This document shows positions 1 through 8,754 of a stretch of DNA of 64,000 nucleotides, piece by piece. Source of the stretch: Acuticoccus sp039034015 (GTDB taxonomy: Bacteria; Pseudomonadota; Alphaproteobacteria; Rhizobiales; Amorphaceae); assembly GCA_039034015.1 (NCBI GenBank), contig JBCCBM010000002.1, positions 394,273-458,272 on the forward strand, in the 5' to 3' direction. A program made the position numbers and the translations under genes. The notes below the pieces were generated by a model. It was not told the DNA's origin. It saw only the letters and a program-made list of their open reading frames with translations, and ran no database searches. How positions within the stretch are numbered: the first letter of the stretch is position 1; every line of letters begins with the position of its first letter.

Positions 1-1035
1 GCGCATATCTCAAAAGTGTTCTTCGCCGGTGGCGGGTCGGAGGCGAATGACACCGCGTTTCGTCTGGCGCGCATCTTTTGGGATCAGCGGGGCAAGCCTC
101 AGAAAAAACGCTTCATCGCCCGTCACAACGCCTACCACGGGTCAACGGTGCTCTCCGCAAGCCTTGGCGGGATGGCGGCGATGCACGGGCAGTCCGGCCT
201 TCCCATCGAGGGGATCAGCCACATCCGCCAGCCCTATCATTTTGGCGAAGGAGAGGGTTTTTCGCCGGACGATTTTGGCCGCCTCGCCGCCAAGGCGCTG
301 GCGGATGAGATTGCGCGGCTGGGCGCGGACACGGTTGCCGCCTTCATCGCCGAGCCCATCCAGGGGGCGGGCGGCGTCATCATCCCGCCGGACAGCTATT
401 GGCCGGAGGTGGCGCGCATTTGCCGGGAGAATAACGTTCTCCTGATTGCCGATGAGGTGATCACCGGGTTTGGCCGCACCGGGCATTTTTGGGGCGTGGA
501 GCGATTTGGCGTTGCGCCCGACATCATGACCATCGCAAAGGCAATGACGTCGGGCTACGTGCCCTGCGGCGGCGTCCTGATCAGCGACCGGGTGGCCAAA
601 ACCCTTGCCACCGCGGGCGAGATTTTCCACGGCTACACCACATCGGGCCATCCGGCGGCGTGTGCGGCGGGCCTTGCCACGCTGGAGATTTTTGCGCGGG
701 AGCGGCTGGTTGACCGCGTGGCGGACGATGTGGGGCCCTACCTTGGCGCCCTGTGGGCCGGGCTTGGCGACCACCCGCTGGTGGGCGAAGCGCGGATGAC
801 GGGCCTCATCGGCGCGCTGGAGCTGGTGGCTGACGGCGGGCGAACGCGCTTTCCAAGCGAGCTCAACGCTGGCACCCGTTGCCGTGATCTCTCGGTGGCG
901 CACGGCCTTGTGATGCGCGCGGTGGGGGACACCATGGTGATTGCGCCGCCCCTCGTGATCAGCCGGGCCGAGTGTGACCTGTTGGTGGCGCGGGCGCGGC
1001 ACACGCTGGACGCGTTGGCCGCCGAACTCACTTGA
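1..1035 (+). CDS. Class III (omega) aminotransferase, 5' end missing
   Basis: C-terminal 344 or so residues of a fold-type I, class III PLP-dependent aminotransferase; the reading frame is open from the first base, so the start lies outside the window. Visible family features are the GGGSEAND segment, the DEVITGFGRTG segment around the PLP-contacting Asp, and IAKAMTSGY, which holds the Schiff-base Lys. Enzymes of this type move an amino group from an omega-amino acid or diamine (putrescine, beta-alanine) to pyruvate. The polyamine transporter and agmatinase downstream suggest a putrescine or aminobutyrate substrate. That substrate is inferred from context and is not visible in the sequence. 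Confidence 0.9.
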   Translation, partial: AHISKVFFAGGGSEANDTAFRLARIFWDQRGKPQKKRFIARHNAYHGSTVLSASLGGMAAMHGQSGLPIEGISHIRQPYHFGEGEGFSPDDFGRLAAKALADEIARLGADTVAAFIAEPIQGAGGVIIPPDSYWPEVARICRENNVLLIADEVITGFGRTGHFWGVERFGVAPDIMTIAKAMTSGYVPCGGVLISDRVAKTLATAGEIFHGYTTSGHPAACAAGLATLEIFARERLVDRVADDVGPYLGALWAGLGDHPLVGEARMTGLIGALELVADGGRTRFPSELNAGTRCRDLSVAHGLVMRAVGDTMVIAPPLVISRAECDLLVARARHTLDALAAELT

Positions 1036-1070
1036 TCGACACCTTCGCTTCGGGAAGGATAGCGGAACGT

Positions 1071-1088
1071 TTGGCACCCCGCTTGCCA
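1071..1088 (+). promoter_or_regulatory. Candidate sigma-54 (RpoN) -24/-12 promoter
   Basis: TTGGCACCCCGCTTGCCA matches the sigma-54 pattern TGGCAC-N5-TTGC, with exactly ten bases between the invariant GG and GC. It ends 31 bases before the start codon of the polyamine-binding protein, leaving room for a short leader with a GGGAG ribosome site. RpoN control would link polyamine uptake to nitrogen status. I see no paired activator site in the 35 bases of spacer upstream, but enhancers could lie inside the preceding gene. Confidence 0.6.
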
Positions 1089-1119
1089 GCGTGGCGGCGC
1101 CGATGGGAGACAAAAAATC

Positions 1120-2202
1120 ATGAAACGCGCACTCACACTTGCCCTTGCCGCGGTTTTGGGCGCTGCCCCTGCGGCGGCCGACGGGGTGGTCAACGTCTAC
1201 AACTGGTCCGACTATATCGACGAGCAAATCCTCGCCGACTTCACCGAAGAGACCGGCATTGACGTCCGCTACGATGTGTTCGATTCCAACGAACTGCTTG
1301 AGGCAAAACTGTTGGCCGGCTCCACGGGGTATGACGTTGTCGTTCCCAGCGCCTATTTTTTGGAGCGGCAGATCGCAGCCGGCATTTTCGGCCCGCTCGA
1401 CAAGGACAAGCTCTCCAACGCCAGCAATTTGTGGGCTGACATCTTAGACCGTACTGCGCAATACGACCCAGGTGCCAAATATGCTATTCCCTACATGTGG
1501 GGCACGACCGGGGTGGGCTACAACCCGGAGATGATTGCAGCGCGGATGGACAACGCGCCGGTCGACAGTCTTGATCTCGTGCTTGACCCAGAGGTGGTCG
1601 CCAATTTTGCCGACTGTGGGGTCCACATTTTGGACGCCCCGGCCGATGTGATCCCGGTCGTCCTCAACTATCTTGGCCTTGATCCCAACACCCAGAACCC
1701 GGATGACTTGAAGGCGGCCGCCGATCACCTTCTCAAAATCCGGCCACATGTCCAAAAATTTCATTCATCCGAGTACATCAACGCGCTCGCTGGCGGTGAC
1801 ATTTGCATTACGATCGGCTGGTCGGGTGATGTCTTGCAGGCGCGGGATCGCGCTGCGGAGGCAGGCAATGGCGTGAACGTCACATACATGATCCCCAAAG
1901 AAGGGACGCAGATGTGGTTTGACATGATGGCGATCCCCGCCGACGCGCCCAACAAAGAAAACGCCCACGTCTTCCTCAATTACTTGATGCGACCTGAGGT
2001 GATCGCCAAGGCAACCAACTACGTGAACTATGCCAACGGCAATGCGGCCTCCAAAGCATTTGTGGATGAGGCGGTGTTGTCCGATCCTGGCGTTTACCCG
2101 TCGGACGCGGTGCTGGAAAAGCTCTTCCCGACCACGGCGTTGCCGCCGCGGGCGCAGCGGGTCGCCACCCGCGAGTGGACGCGCGTCAAGACCGGCCTTT
2201 GA
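1120..2202 (+). CDS. potF: Polyamine-binding periplasmic protein (PotD/PotF family)
   Basis: Substrate-binding protein of 360 residues for a spermidine/putrescine ABC importer. A Sec signal peptide (MKRALTLALAAVLGAAPAAA) precedes a mature part that opens with VNVYNWSDYIDEQILADF, the hallmark start of PotD/PotF proteins. Length equals the family norm. The order binding protein, ATPase, permease, permease is that of E. coli potFGHI, with gaps of 3 bases or overlaps. It is the first gene after a sigma-54-like promoter. Whether it prefers putrescine or spermidine cannot be read from the sequence. Confidence 0.92.
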   Translation: MKRALTLALAAVLGAAPAAADGVVNVYNWSDYIDEQILADFTEETGIDVRYDVFDSNELLEAKLLAGSTGYDVVVPSAYFLERQIAAGIFGPLDKDKLSNASNLWADILDRTAQYDPGAKYAIPYMWGTTGVGYNPEMIAARMDNAPVDSLDLVLDPEVVANFADCGVHILDAPADVIPVVLNYLGLDPNTQNPDDLKAAADHLLKIRPHVQKFHSSEYINALAGGDICITIGWSGDVLQARDRAAEAGNGVNVTYMIPKEGTQMWFDMMAIPADAPNKENAHVFLNYLMRPEVIAKATNYVNYANGNAASKAFVDEAVLSDPGVYPSDAVLEKLFPTTALPPRAQRVATREWTRVKTGL

Positions 2203-2205
2203 GCG

Positions 2206-3366
2206 ATGGACGCGCCGGCGGAGAAGGCCCCGTCGCCGGCGCGAAATGGGCGCACCTTTGCGCCGTGGGACGACCCTGCCGCCAAACCCTTCATCAGCTT
2301 TGATGGCATCACAAAGTCGTTCGGCCCGGTGAAGGCCGTCGACAATCTCAGCCTCGACATTTTTCCGCGCGAGTTTTTTGCGCTCCTGGGCCCGTCCGGC
2401 TGCGGAAAGACGACGCTGATGCGCATGTTGGCGGGGTTTGACACGCCAAGCGCCGGCGACATCCGGCTTGGCGGCGAGAGCCTTTTGGGCGTGCCGCCGC
2501 ACAAGCGGCCCATCAACATGATGTTCCAGTCCTACGCGCTCTTCCCGCACCTTTCGGTGTGGGACAACATTGCCTTTGGCCTGCGCCGCGATGGCTTGCC
2601 TCGCGCCAAGGTTGCCGCGCGGGTGGATGAGATGCTCACCCTCGTGCAGCTCACCGGGGAGGCGCGGCGCAAACCGCACCAGCTGTCGGGCGGGCAGCGG
2701 CAACGGGTGGCGCTCGCCCGGTCGCTTGCCAAGCGGCCAAAGGTGCTGCTGTTGGATGAGCCGCTCGCCGCGCTCGACAAGAAGCTCCGCGGTGAGACCC
2801 AATTTGAGCTCATGACCCTTCAGGAAAGGGTCGGCATCACCTTCCTCATCGTCACCCACGACCAGGAGGAGGCGATGGTGCTCGCCGATCGGATCGCCAT
2901 CATGCGCGCCGGCCAGATTGAGCAGGTGGCGACGCCCGAGGCGATCTACGAGCGCCCCAACTCCCGCTATGTGGCTGATTTTGTTGGCGATGTGACGATC
3001 CTCTCCGGCACCGTCACCATCGCGGGGCCGGACGGGGTCTGCCTTGCGGTGCCAGGCCTTGCCACGCCGCTCACCCTGCCGCCGCACCCGGACGCGCGCG
3101 TCGGCGCCCCCGGCCACTGCGCCGTCCGGCCCGAGAACGTCACCCTCTCGGCTGCGCCAAGCCCGGCCGAGAACGCCATCCCGGGCGAGGTGTTCGACAT
3201 TGCCTACATGGGCGACTACACGCTGGTGCGCATCAAAACACCGTCGGGGCTGACCGTTTCGGCAAGCCGCTCCAACCGCCGGCGAACCGAGCGCGACCCG
3301 CTCACCTGGCACGATGCGGTGGTGGCGCATTTTGCACCGGCCGACGCGGTGTTTTTGGCGCGGTGA
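2206..3366 (+). CDS. potG: Polyamine ABC transporter ATPase (PotA/PotG)
   Basis: Cytoplasmic ATPase of 386 residues that powers polyamine import. Walker A GPSGCGKTT lies near residues 62-70, the signature LSGGQRQR follows, then Walker B (VLLLDEP) and the switch His in VTHDQEEAM. A C-terminal TOBE-type domain follows, as in PotA/MalK regulatory domains. The start lies three bases after the binding-protein stop, and the end overlaps the next permease start by four bases, so the genes are translationally coupled. Confidence 0.93.
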   Translation: MDAPAEKAPSPARNGRTFAPWDDPAAKPFISFDGITKSFGPVKAVDNLSLDIFPREFFALLGPSGCGKTTLMRMLAGFDTPSAGDIRLGGESLLGVPPHKRPINMMFQSYALFPHLSVWDNIAFGLRRDGLPRAKVAARVDEMLTLVQLTGEARRKPHQLSGGQRQRVALARSLAKRPKVLLLDEPLAALDKKLRGETQFELMTLQERVGITFLIVTHDQEEAMVLADRIAIMRAGQIEQVATPEAIYERPNSRYVADFVGDVTILSGTVTIAGPDGVCLAVPGLATPLTLPPHPDARVGAPGHCAVRPENVTLSAAPSPAENAIPGEVFDIAYMGDYTLVRIKTPSGLTVSASRSNRRRTERDPLTWHDAVVAHFAPADAVFLAR

Positions 3367-4262
3367 GGGCGCCCCGTCCCCCCCGCCGCGGGCTGTTGGC
3401 GGCCGCGCTCCCTTACGCGTGGCTCCTCATCTTCTTCCTCGCGCCGTTCTTGATTGTCCTCAAAATCTCGTTCTCCGAGGCGGTCATCGCGCAGCCGCCC
3501 TATAGCCCCACGCTCTCGCTGGGGGAGGGGTGGTCTGGCCTCCTCGCCGCCTTTGCCGAATTCACCACCTTCAACTACGAATTCTTGGGCGAGGATGCGC
3601 TTTACATCCGCGCCTACCTCTCCTCGCTACAAATTGCGGCCACCGCGACGCTCATCACCCTCCTCGTCGGCTACCCCATCGCCTACGCCATGAGCCGTGC
3701 GCCCCGCGCCTGGCGGCCGCTGCTCCTAGCCGCGGTGATCTTGCCGTTTTGGACCTCGTTCCTCATCCGCGTTTATGCGTGGATCGGCATTTTGAAGCGT
3801 GACGGCCTCATCAACGAGGCGCTCCTGTCGGTGGGGCTCATTGCCGAGCCGCTCACCATCCTCAACACCAACACGGCCGTTTATATCGGCATCGTCTACG
3901 CGTACTTGCCGTTCATGATCCTGCCGCTTTACGCCGCGCTGGAGCGCCAGGATTCTGAACTTTTGGAGGCGGCGGCCGACCTTGGCAGCCCGCCCCTCCA
4001 CGCCTTCTTCGCAATCACCGTGCGCCTGTCGTTGCCCGGCATCATCGCGGGGTGTCTCCTCACCTTTATCCCCGCGGTGGGCGAGTTCGTGATCCCAAGC
4101 CTCCTTGGCGGGTCCGACACGCTGATGATCGGCCAAACGCTGTGGAACGAGTTTTTCTTGAACCGCGATTGGCCCCTTGCAAGCGCCGTTGCCGTGCTTC
4201 TGGTGTTGGTGCTCGTCGTGCCGATCACGCTCTTCCAGCGGGCCCAGGGGCGCGCGTTGTGA
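3363..4262 (+). CDS. potH: Polyamine ABC transporter permease (PotB/PotH)
   Basis: Inner-membrane permease of 299 residues with six predicted helices. The first helix is AAALPYAWLLIFFLAPFLIVL, and the EAA loop around EAAADLGSPPLHAF docks the ATPase. It starts with GTG overlapping the ATPase stop. It pairs with the next permease to form the polyamine channel. Confidence 0.92.
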   Translation: MRAPRPPRRGLLAAALPYAWLLIFFLAPFLIVLKISFSEAVIAQPPYSPTLSLGEGWSGLLAAFAEFTTFNYEFLGEDALYIRAYLSSLQIAATATLITLLVGYPIAYAMSRAPRAWRPLLLAAVILPFWTSFLIRVYAWIGILKRDGLINEALLSVGLIAEPLTILNTNTAVYIGIVYAYLPFMILPLYAALERQDSELLEAAADLGSPPLHAFFAITVRLSLPGIIAGCLLTFIPAVGEFVIPSLLGGSDTLMIGQTLWNEFFLNRDWPLASAVAVLLVLVLVVPITLFQRAQGRAL

Positions 4263-5050
4263 CGCGGCTCTCCCCGTTCAACATTGCCGCGCTGGTGATC
4301 GGTTTTGCGTTTTTATACGTGCCGATCGTGATCCTGATCATTTTTAGCTTCAACGCCTCAAAGCTTGTCACCGTCTGGGGCGGCTTTTCGACGGTGTGGT
4401 ATGTTGAGCTCTTCAACAACGCCCAGCTTTTGGATGCGGCGCGCGTCTCAATTCTTGTGGCGCTCACGACGGCAACGGTGGCGACCGTCCTTGGCACCCT
4501 CGCCGCGTTGACGCTCACCCGCGCCGCGCGCCTTCCAGGCCGCACCCTCTTCACCGCGATGACCTATGCGCCCCTTGTGATGCCGGAGGTGATCACGGGG
4601 CTCTCGCTCCTCTTGTTGTTCGTGTCGATGGGCGTTGATCGCGGGTTTTGGACGATCACCATTGCCCACACCACGTTTGCCATGTGTTTTGTGGCGGTGG
4701 TGGTGCAGTCGCGCTTGCTCTCGTTCGACACAAGTCTTGAAGAGGCCGCACAAGATCTTGGTGCCCCGCCCGCGAAGGCGTTTATGTTGGTGACGCTTCC
4801 GGTCATCTTCCCGGGGGTGCTGGCTGGCTGGCTCCTCGCGTTCACGTTGTCTTTGGATGACCTTGTGATTGCAAGCTTCGTCTCCGGCCCCGGCTCCACA
4901 ACGCTGCCGATGAAGATCTTTTCGTCCGTCCGCCTTGGGGTTTCGCCGGAGATCAATGCGGCGTGCACAATCCTGATTTCGTTGGTGGCGCTGGGCGTCA
5001 TGGCGGCGACCCTCTCCTCCAAACGCCGATTGATGCGGGAGCGCCCATGA
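4259..5050 (+). CDS. potI: Polyamine ABC transporter permease (PotC/PotI)
   Basis: Second inner-membrane permease, 263 residues, with EAA loop EEAAQDLGAPPAKAF. I place the start at GTG 4259 (MTRLSPFNIAALVIGF), which overlaps the potH stop by four bases and begins just before the first membrane helix. An earlier in-frame start would add a long non-family extension inside potH. PotB/PotH and PotC/PotI subunits together make the heterodimeric translocation pore. Confidence 0.92.
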   Translation: MTRLSPFNIAALVIGFAFLYVPIVILIIFSFNASKLVTVWGGFSTVWYVELFNNAQLLDAARVSILVALTTATVATVLGTLAALTLTRAARLPGRTLFTAMTYAPLVMPEVITGLSLLLLFVSMGVDRGFWTITIAHTTFAMCFVAVVVQSRLLSFDTSLEEAAQDLGAPPAKAFMLVTLPVIFPGVLAGWLLAFTLSLDDLVIASFVSGPGSTTLPMKIFSSVRLGVSPEINAACTILISLVALGVMAATLSSKRRLMRERP

Positions 5051-6000
5051 GCGACTTTTCACAAGATCGCGCCTTCACCACCGAGCGCGACACGGGGATC
5101 GACCAGGAAAACTGGTTCGCCGGCGCGACAAGCCTCTTTCGCCGCCGCTACACCGCCGACCCCACGGGCGCCGACATTGCCGTCCTCGGCGTCCCCTTCG
5201 ACCAGGCCGTGACCAACCGGCCCGGCACCCGCTTTGGCCCCCGCGCCATCCGCGCCGCCTCCAGCAACCTTGCCTGGCCCGGCGGCCCCTGGCGCTTTGC
5301 CCACGACCCCTTTCGCGACCTTCGCGTCGTCGACACCGGCGACCTCAACTATTCCCCCGGCGACCCCGCAGGCTTCCCCGCGCTCTTGGAAGCGCGCGCG
5401 TCAAACATCCTGGCGACCGGCGCAAAGCTCCTCTCCCTGGGCGGCGATCATTTTGTGACCCACCCCATCTTAAAGGCGCACGCGGCCCGCCACGGCCCCC
5501 TCGCCCTCATCCAGTTTGACAGCCATTCCGACACTTGGCGCGAAGCAACCGCGCGGCTTGACCATGGCACCATGTTCTTCCACGCGGCGATGGAGGGCAC
5601 CATCGACCCCGCCCGCTCGATCCAAGTGGGCCTTCGCTCCGGCAACGACGAGACCCACGGTTTTGAGATCTTGGATGCCGACGCCGTCATCGACGCGCGG
5701 CCCGCGCAGACGGCGGCCCGCATTGCCGAGCGGGTGTGCAACGCCCCGGCGTACCTCACCTTCGACATCGATTTTCTGGACCCTGCCTACGCCCCCGGCA
5801 CAGGCACCCCGGTGTGCGGCGGCCCAAACACCAACACGGCGGAGCGCATCTTGGCCGCGCTCTCAGGCCTCAACATTGTGGGCGCCGACGTGGTGGAGGT
5901 CTCGCCCCCTTACGACCACGCGGAGGTGACGGCCCTTGCCGGCGCCACCATGGCCCTTCTCCTCATCGGCCTTTTGGGCGGCAACCGAACGGGCCTTTGA
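5047..6000 (+). CDS. speB: Agmatinase (ureohydrolase family)
   Basis: Manganese-dependent ureohydrolase of 317 residues; the likely reaction is agmatine to putrescine plus urea. The metal ligands are visible: GGDH (His 135), DSHSD (residues 158-162) and DID (240-242), followed by FLDPAYAPGTGTP. The ATG overlaps the permease stop (ATGA), so it belongs to the transport operon. Together with the aminotransferase this gives an import-and-degrade module for polyamines. Guanidinobutyrase or a related ureohydrolase would have the same motifs. Confidence 0.88.
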   Translation: MSDFSQDRAFTTERDTGIDQENWFAGATSLFRRRYTADPTGADIAVLGVPFDQAVTNRPGTRFGPRAIRAASSNLAWPGGPWRFAHDPFRDLRVVDTGDLNYSPGDPAGFPALLEARASNILATGAKLLSLGGDHFVTHPILKAHAARHGPLALIQFDSHSDTWREATARLDHGTMFFHAAMEGTIDPARSIQVGLRSGNDETHGFEILDADAVIDARPAQTAARIAERVCNAPAYLTFDIDFLDPAYAPGTGTPVCGGPNTNTAERILAALSGLNIVGADVVEVSPPYDHAEVTALAGATMALLLIGLLGGNRTGL

Positions 6001-6012
6001 CCGCGCCGCGTC

Positions 6013-6735
6013 TCAGGCTTTGGCGGCGGGTTTGCGCCGGCGCGTCGGCTTCTTCGCGGGTGCGGCTTTTGCGGCGGGCGCTGCCTCATCCTTGCGCTTG
6101 GGCCCATAACCCTTAAACTTTTCAACGTTATGGGCAATTTCCGCGTCGGACAGCACGATGGGTTTGCCGAGGGAGCGGGCAACGGCGTATTGCTGGGCAA
6201 GCGTTTCCATCTCAATCGCAAGCCACAGCGCTTTGCCAAGGCTTGGCCCGCACGCAATCATCCCATGGTTCGCGAGGATGCACCCTTGGCGGTCCTCCAG
6301 CGCGGCGAGCGCGTTTTGCGAGAGTTCCTCGGTGCCGAACGTCGCGTAAGGGGCGCAGCGGATGCTTGGCCCGCCCACCGCGGCGATCATGTAGTGCACG
6401 GCCGGGATGTCTTCGCCCAGGATGGCAAAGCCTGTCAGCGTGATGGGGTGGGCGTGAACGACAGCGTTGATGTCGGCCCGGTTCTTCAAAATGTCGCGGT
6501 GGAAGCGCCATTCGGATGAGGGGTTGTGCGGGCCGGTGGGCGTGCCATCCATGGCGAGGAAGATGATGTCCTCCGGTGCCATGGTGTCATAGGGAAGGCC
6601 GGAGGGGGTGACGAGGAGCCCATCCTCCCAGCGCACCGACACGTTGCCGGAGGTGCCCTGGTTGATCCCGGCGGCGGCCATTTGTTTGCAGGTGCGGATG
6701 ATTTCGGCGCGCAGCGCGCGTTCGGCGTCGGTCAT
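6013..6735 (-). CDS. Class II aldolase (fuculose-phosphate type)
   Basis: Zinc-dependent aldolase of the FucA/RhaD/AraD family, 240 residues. The metal ligands appear as HAH (His 94 and 96) and NHG (His 157); the likely catalytic Glu is in SSEWRFH (Glu 75). Such enzymes split a ketose or aldose phosphate to DHAP (or a related triose unit) and an aldehyde. The last 30 residues are a Lys/Arg/Ala/Pro tail that is not part of the fold. It overlaps the SorC regulator gene by four bases and so is co-transcribed with it, divergently from the ABC transporter. The substrate is unknown. Confidence 0.88.
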   Translation of the reverse strand: MTDAERALRAEIIRTCKQMAAAGINQGTSGNVSVRWEDGLLVTPSGLPYDTMAPEDIIFLAMDGTPTGPHNPSSEWRFHRDILKNRADINAVVHAHPITLTGFAILGEDIPAVHYMIAAVGGPSIRCAPYATFGTEELSQNALAALEDRQGCILANHGMIACGPSLGKALWLAIEMETLAQQYAVARSLGKPIVLSDAEIAHNVEKFKGYGPKRKDEAAPAAKAAPAKKPTRRRKPAAKA

Positions 6736-7703
6736 GGCTCTTCCAGGAGGCTGAGGGCGGTGGCTTGGTCGGTGACAAGGCCGGTGAGGAGGCCGGAAGT
6801 GAGGAGCGCGCGCAAAACAGGCACCTTGATGGCCCCGCCCGAGACCATGAGGCGGCGGGGAAGGTCGGCGAGCCGCTCGGGCCGCATGCCAAGGACACGG
6901 CTGCTCACGGGGTGGTCGATGATGTTGGCGTTGGCATCGATATAGTAGCCGAGAAAGTTGCCGATGGCACCGGCGGCGCGCACCTCGTCAAGCTCGCGGG
7001 CGCTGATGAGGCCGGCGGCGCGGATGGTGCCCGAATCCATGCCGCCCACGCTCACCACCGCAAGGTCGGCGCGGGTGAGGCGGTGGTGAATGTCCTGGAG
7101 GAGGGGCATCGCCTCAATGGCCTCGCGGCTCTGCTGACTATCGCAGATGAGGGGGCCCGGCATATAAAAGCATTCCGCGTGGAGGCGGTGGGCAAGGGCG
7201 GTCGCGGCCTCAAACGTGTCGATGGAGGAGCGGCGGGTGAGCGAGCCGAGCATCGCCACCACCGCTGCGCCCTGCAGTGACTTTTGCACCATTTGATCGG
7301 CAAACGCGCGCAGGGTAATCCCCCAGCCGACGCCGACGGTGACGCCATCCACCAGCGCCGGGGCCACCGCCTCGGCCGCAACCGTGCCCAGAAGCTGGGC
7401 GGTTGCGCCATCCTCGCCCTCGGCCAGCACCACATGGGCCTCTTTCAGGCCGTAGCGGGCGGTGAGCCGTTCTTCCAGCGCAACGTTTTCCGCCAGCGGC
7501 GATGTGATCGTGATTTTGACGACGCCGCGCCGCCGCGCCTCCGCCAGAAGGCGGTTGACGCGCACCCGGGTGAGGCCAAGCCTTTCAGCAATTTCTTGCT
7601 GGGTGAGGCCGAGGGTATAATAACACCATGCAATGCGCACAGCGAGTTGTTCTGGCCAGTCGCCAGGCTCGTCGAGGCGCAAAGGGGCGTCGGGCGTTGC
7701 CAT
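6732..7703 (-). CDS. SorC/DeoR-type sugar-responsive transcription factor
   Basis: DNA-binding regulator of 323 residues. The N-terminal helix-turn-helix (LGLTQQEIAERLGLTRVRVNRLLAEARRRG) precedes a large sugar-phosphate-binding domain. I choose ATG 7703 (MATPDAPLRL): it gives the usual family length and lies outside the divergent promoter. Family members such as SorC, DeoR-like LsrR and EryD sense a phosphorylated sugar or polyol and control the adjacent catabolic genes. It probably governs both the aldolase side and the transporter side. Confidence 0.9.
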   Translation of the reverse strand: MATPDAPLRLDEPGDWPEQLAVRIAWCYYTLGLTQQEIAERLGLTRVRVNRLLAEARRRGVVKITITSPLAENVALEERLTARYGLKEAHVVLAEGEDGATAQLLGTVAAEAVAPALVDGVTVGVGWGITLRAFADQMVQKSLQGAAVVAMLGSLTRRSSIDTFEAATALAHRLHAECFYMPGPLICDSQQSREAIEAMPLLQDIHHRLTRADLAVVSVGGMDSGTIRAAGLISARELDEVRAAGAIGNFLGYYIDANANIIDHPVSSRVLGMRPERLADLPRRLMVSGGAIKVPVLRALLTSGLLTGLVTDQATALSLLEEP

Positions 7704-7734
7704 TCCCCGACCATAGGCGCGTTTTGGCTGATGA

Positions 7735-7762
7735 ACAAATGATCTTGCCACGGATAATTTGT
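7735..7762. promoter_or_regulatory. Candidate operator in SorC/transporter divergent promoter
   Basis: Inverted repeat ACAAAT-N16-ATTTGT (7735-7740 and 7757-7762) in the only AT-rich stretch between the divergent regulator and permease genes. With one extra base the arms extend to TGAACAAAT and ATTTGTCA. The position and symmetry fit a SorC-family operator; that it is one is inference. Confidence 0.45.
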
Positions 7763-7823
7763 CATTTATGGTGAGGGCGTCGACACGGGACGCGTGACAA
7801 GACCCGGGGACAGGAGGACACGC

Positions 7824-8750
7824 TTGGCACGAACGCTCCAAGAGGGCGGCCCAGCGCGTGCGGGCCGAGCGCCCGTCCGCTCACGCCGCTACCTGACCGA
7901 CAGCCCCTGGATCTGGCTAAGCCCGCTGATCCTGATGTTGTTGGCGTTCGCGCTCTATCCGTTCTTCTACAATATATGGCTCTCGTTCCACGAATTCGTG
8001 CCGCGCCGCCGCGCGCTTGAATATGTTGGGTTTGAGAACTGGCAGACCCTGTTTGACGACCCGCGCATGTGGGGCGCGCTCTGGGTGACGCTGACCTACA
8101 CGGCCATTTGTCTGACGATCCAGCTCATCCTCGGCATGGGGATCGCGTTGCTTTTGGACAGTGACGATCGCGGCTTTGGCATCTTGCGCGCGGTTTTGAC
8201 CTGCACCCTCGTCATCCCGCCCGCCATCACCGGGATGATGTTCCTGCTGATGGAAGATGCGCAGTTCGGGTTGATCCCCTTCACCTTACGCGCGCTCGGG
8301 ATCATGGAGCCGACGGGGACGATCCTGTCCAATCCTGACCGTGCGCTTGCGGGCGTGATGCTGGCCGACATTTGGCAATGGACGCCCTTCATGGTGCTCA
8401 TTTTCGTGGCGGGGCTTCGTTCGCTGCCGCGCGACCCGTTTGAAAGCGCGATGATTGATGGGGCCAACGCGCTCCAAATCTTTTGGCGCCTTACGCTGCC
8501 GATGATGTCAAAGGTGATTGCCATTGCGGTTCTGATCCGCGGGATCGATCTCTTCCGCACGTTTGACTATGTCTATGTGATGACATCGGGCGGGCCTGGG
8601 ACGGCCACCTACACACTTTCGCTTTACGCATGGCAGCAGACGTTCAGCTTCATCAAATGGGGGTATGGCGCGTCGATCAGCCTGTTTGCGCTGTTCATCA
8701 TCTTGGTGGTGGCGAACATATTCGTCTATTTCACGCGGCTGAGGTGGTAG
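7824..8750 (+). CDS. Sugar/polyol ABC permease (MalF/UgpA type)
   Basis: Inner-membrane permease of 308 residues of the CUT1 carbohydrate class, with EAA loop FESAMIDGANALQIFWRLTLP. I prefer TTG 7824 because AGGAGG lies six bases upstream; GTG 7794 would add ten residues and lacks a comparable ribosome site. It is the first gene of the transporter operon, followed four bases later by the second permease. Confidence 0.9.
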   Translation: MARTLQEGGPARAGRAPVRSRRYLTDSPWIWLSPLILMLLAFALYPFFYNIWLSFHEFVPRRRALEYVGFENWQTLFDDPRMWGALWVTLTYTAICLTIQLILGMGIALLLDSDDRGFGILRAVLTCTLVIPPAITGMMFLLMEDAQFGLIPFTLRALGIMEPTGTILSNPDRALAGVMLADIWQWTPFMVLIFVAGLRSLPRDPFESAMIDGANALQIFWRLTLPMMSKVIAIAVLIRGIDLFRTFDYVYVMTSGGPGTATYTLSLYAWQQTFSFIKWGYGASISLFALFIILVVANIFVYFTRLRW

Positions 8751-8754
8751 TTCG

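Noticed and set aside
1765..3330. Minus-strand frame of 521 codons
   Set aside because: Antisense shadow of potF/potG; His/Arg/Ala-rich with no recognisable fold.
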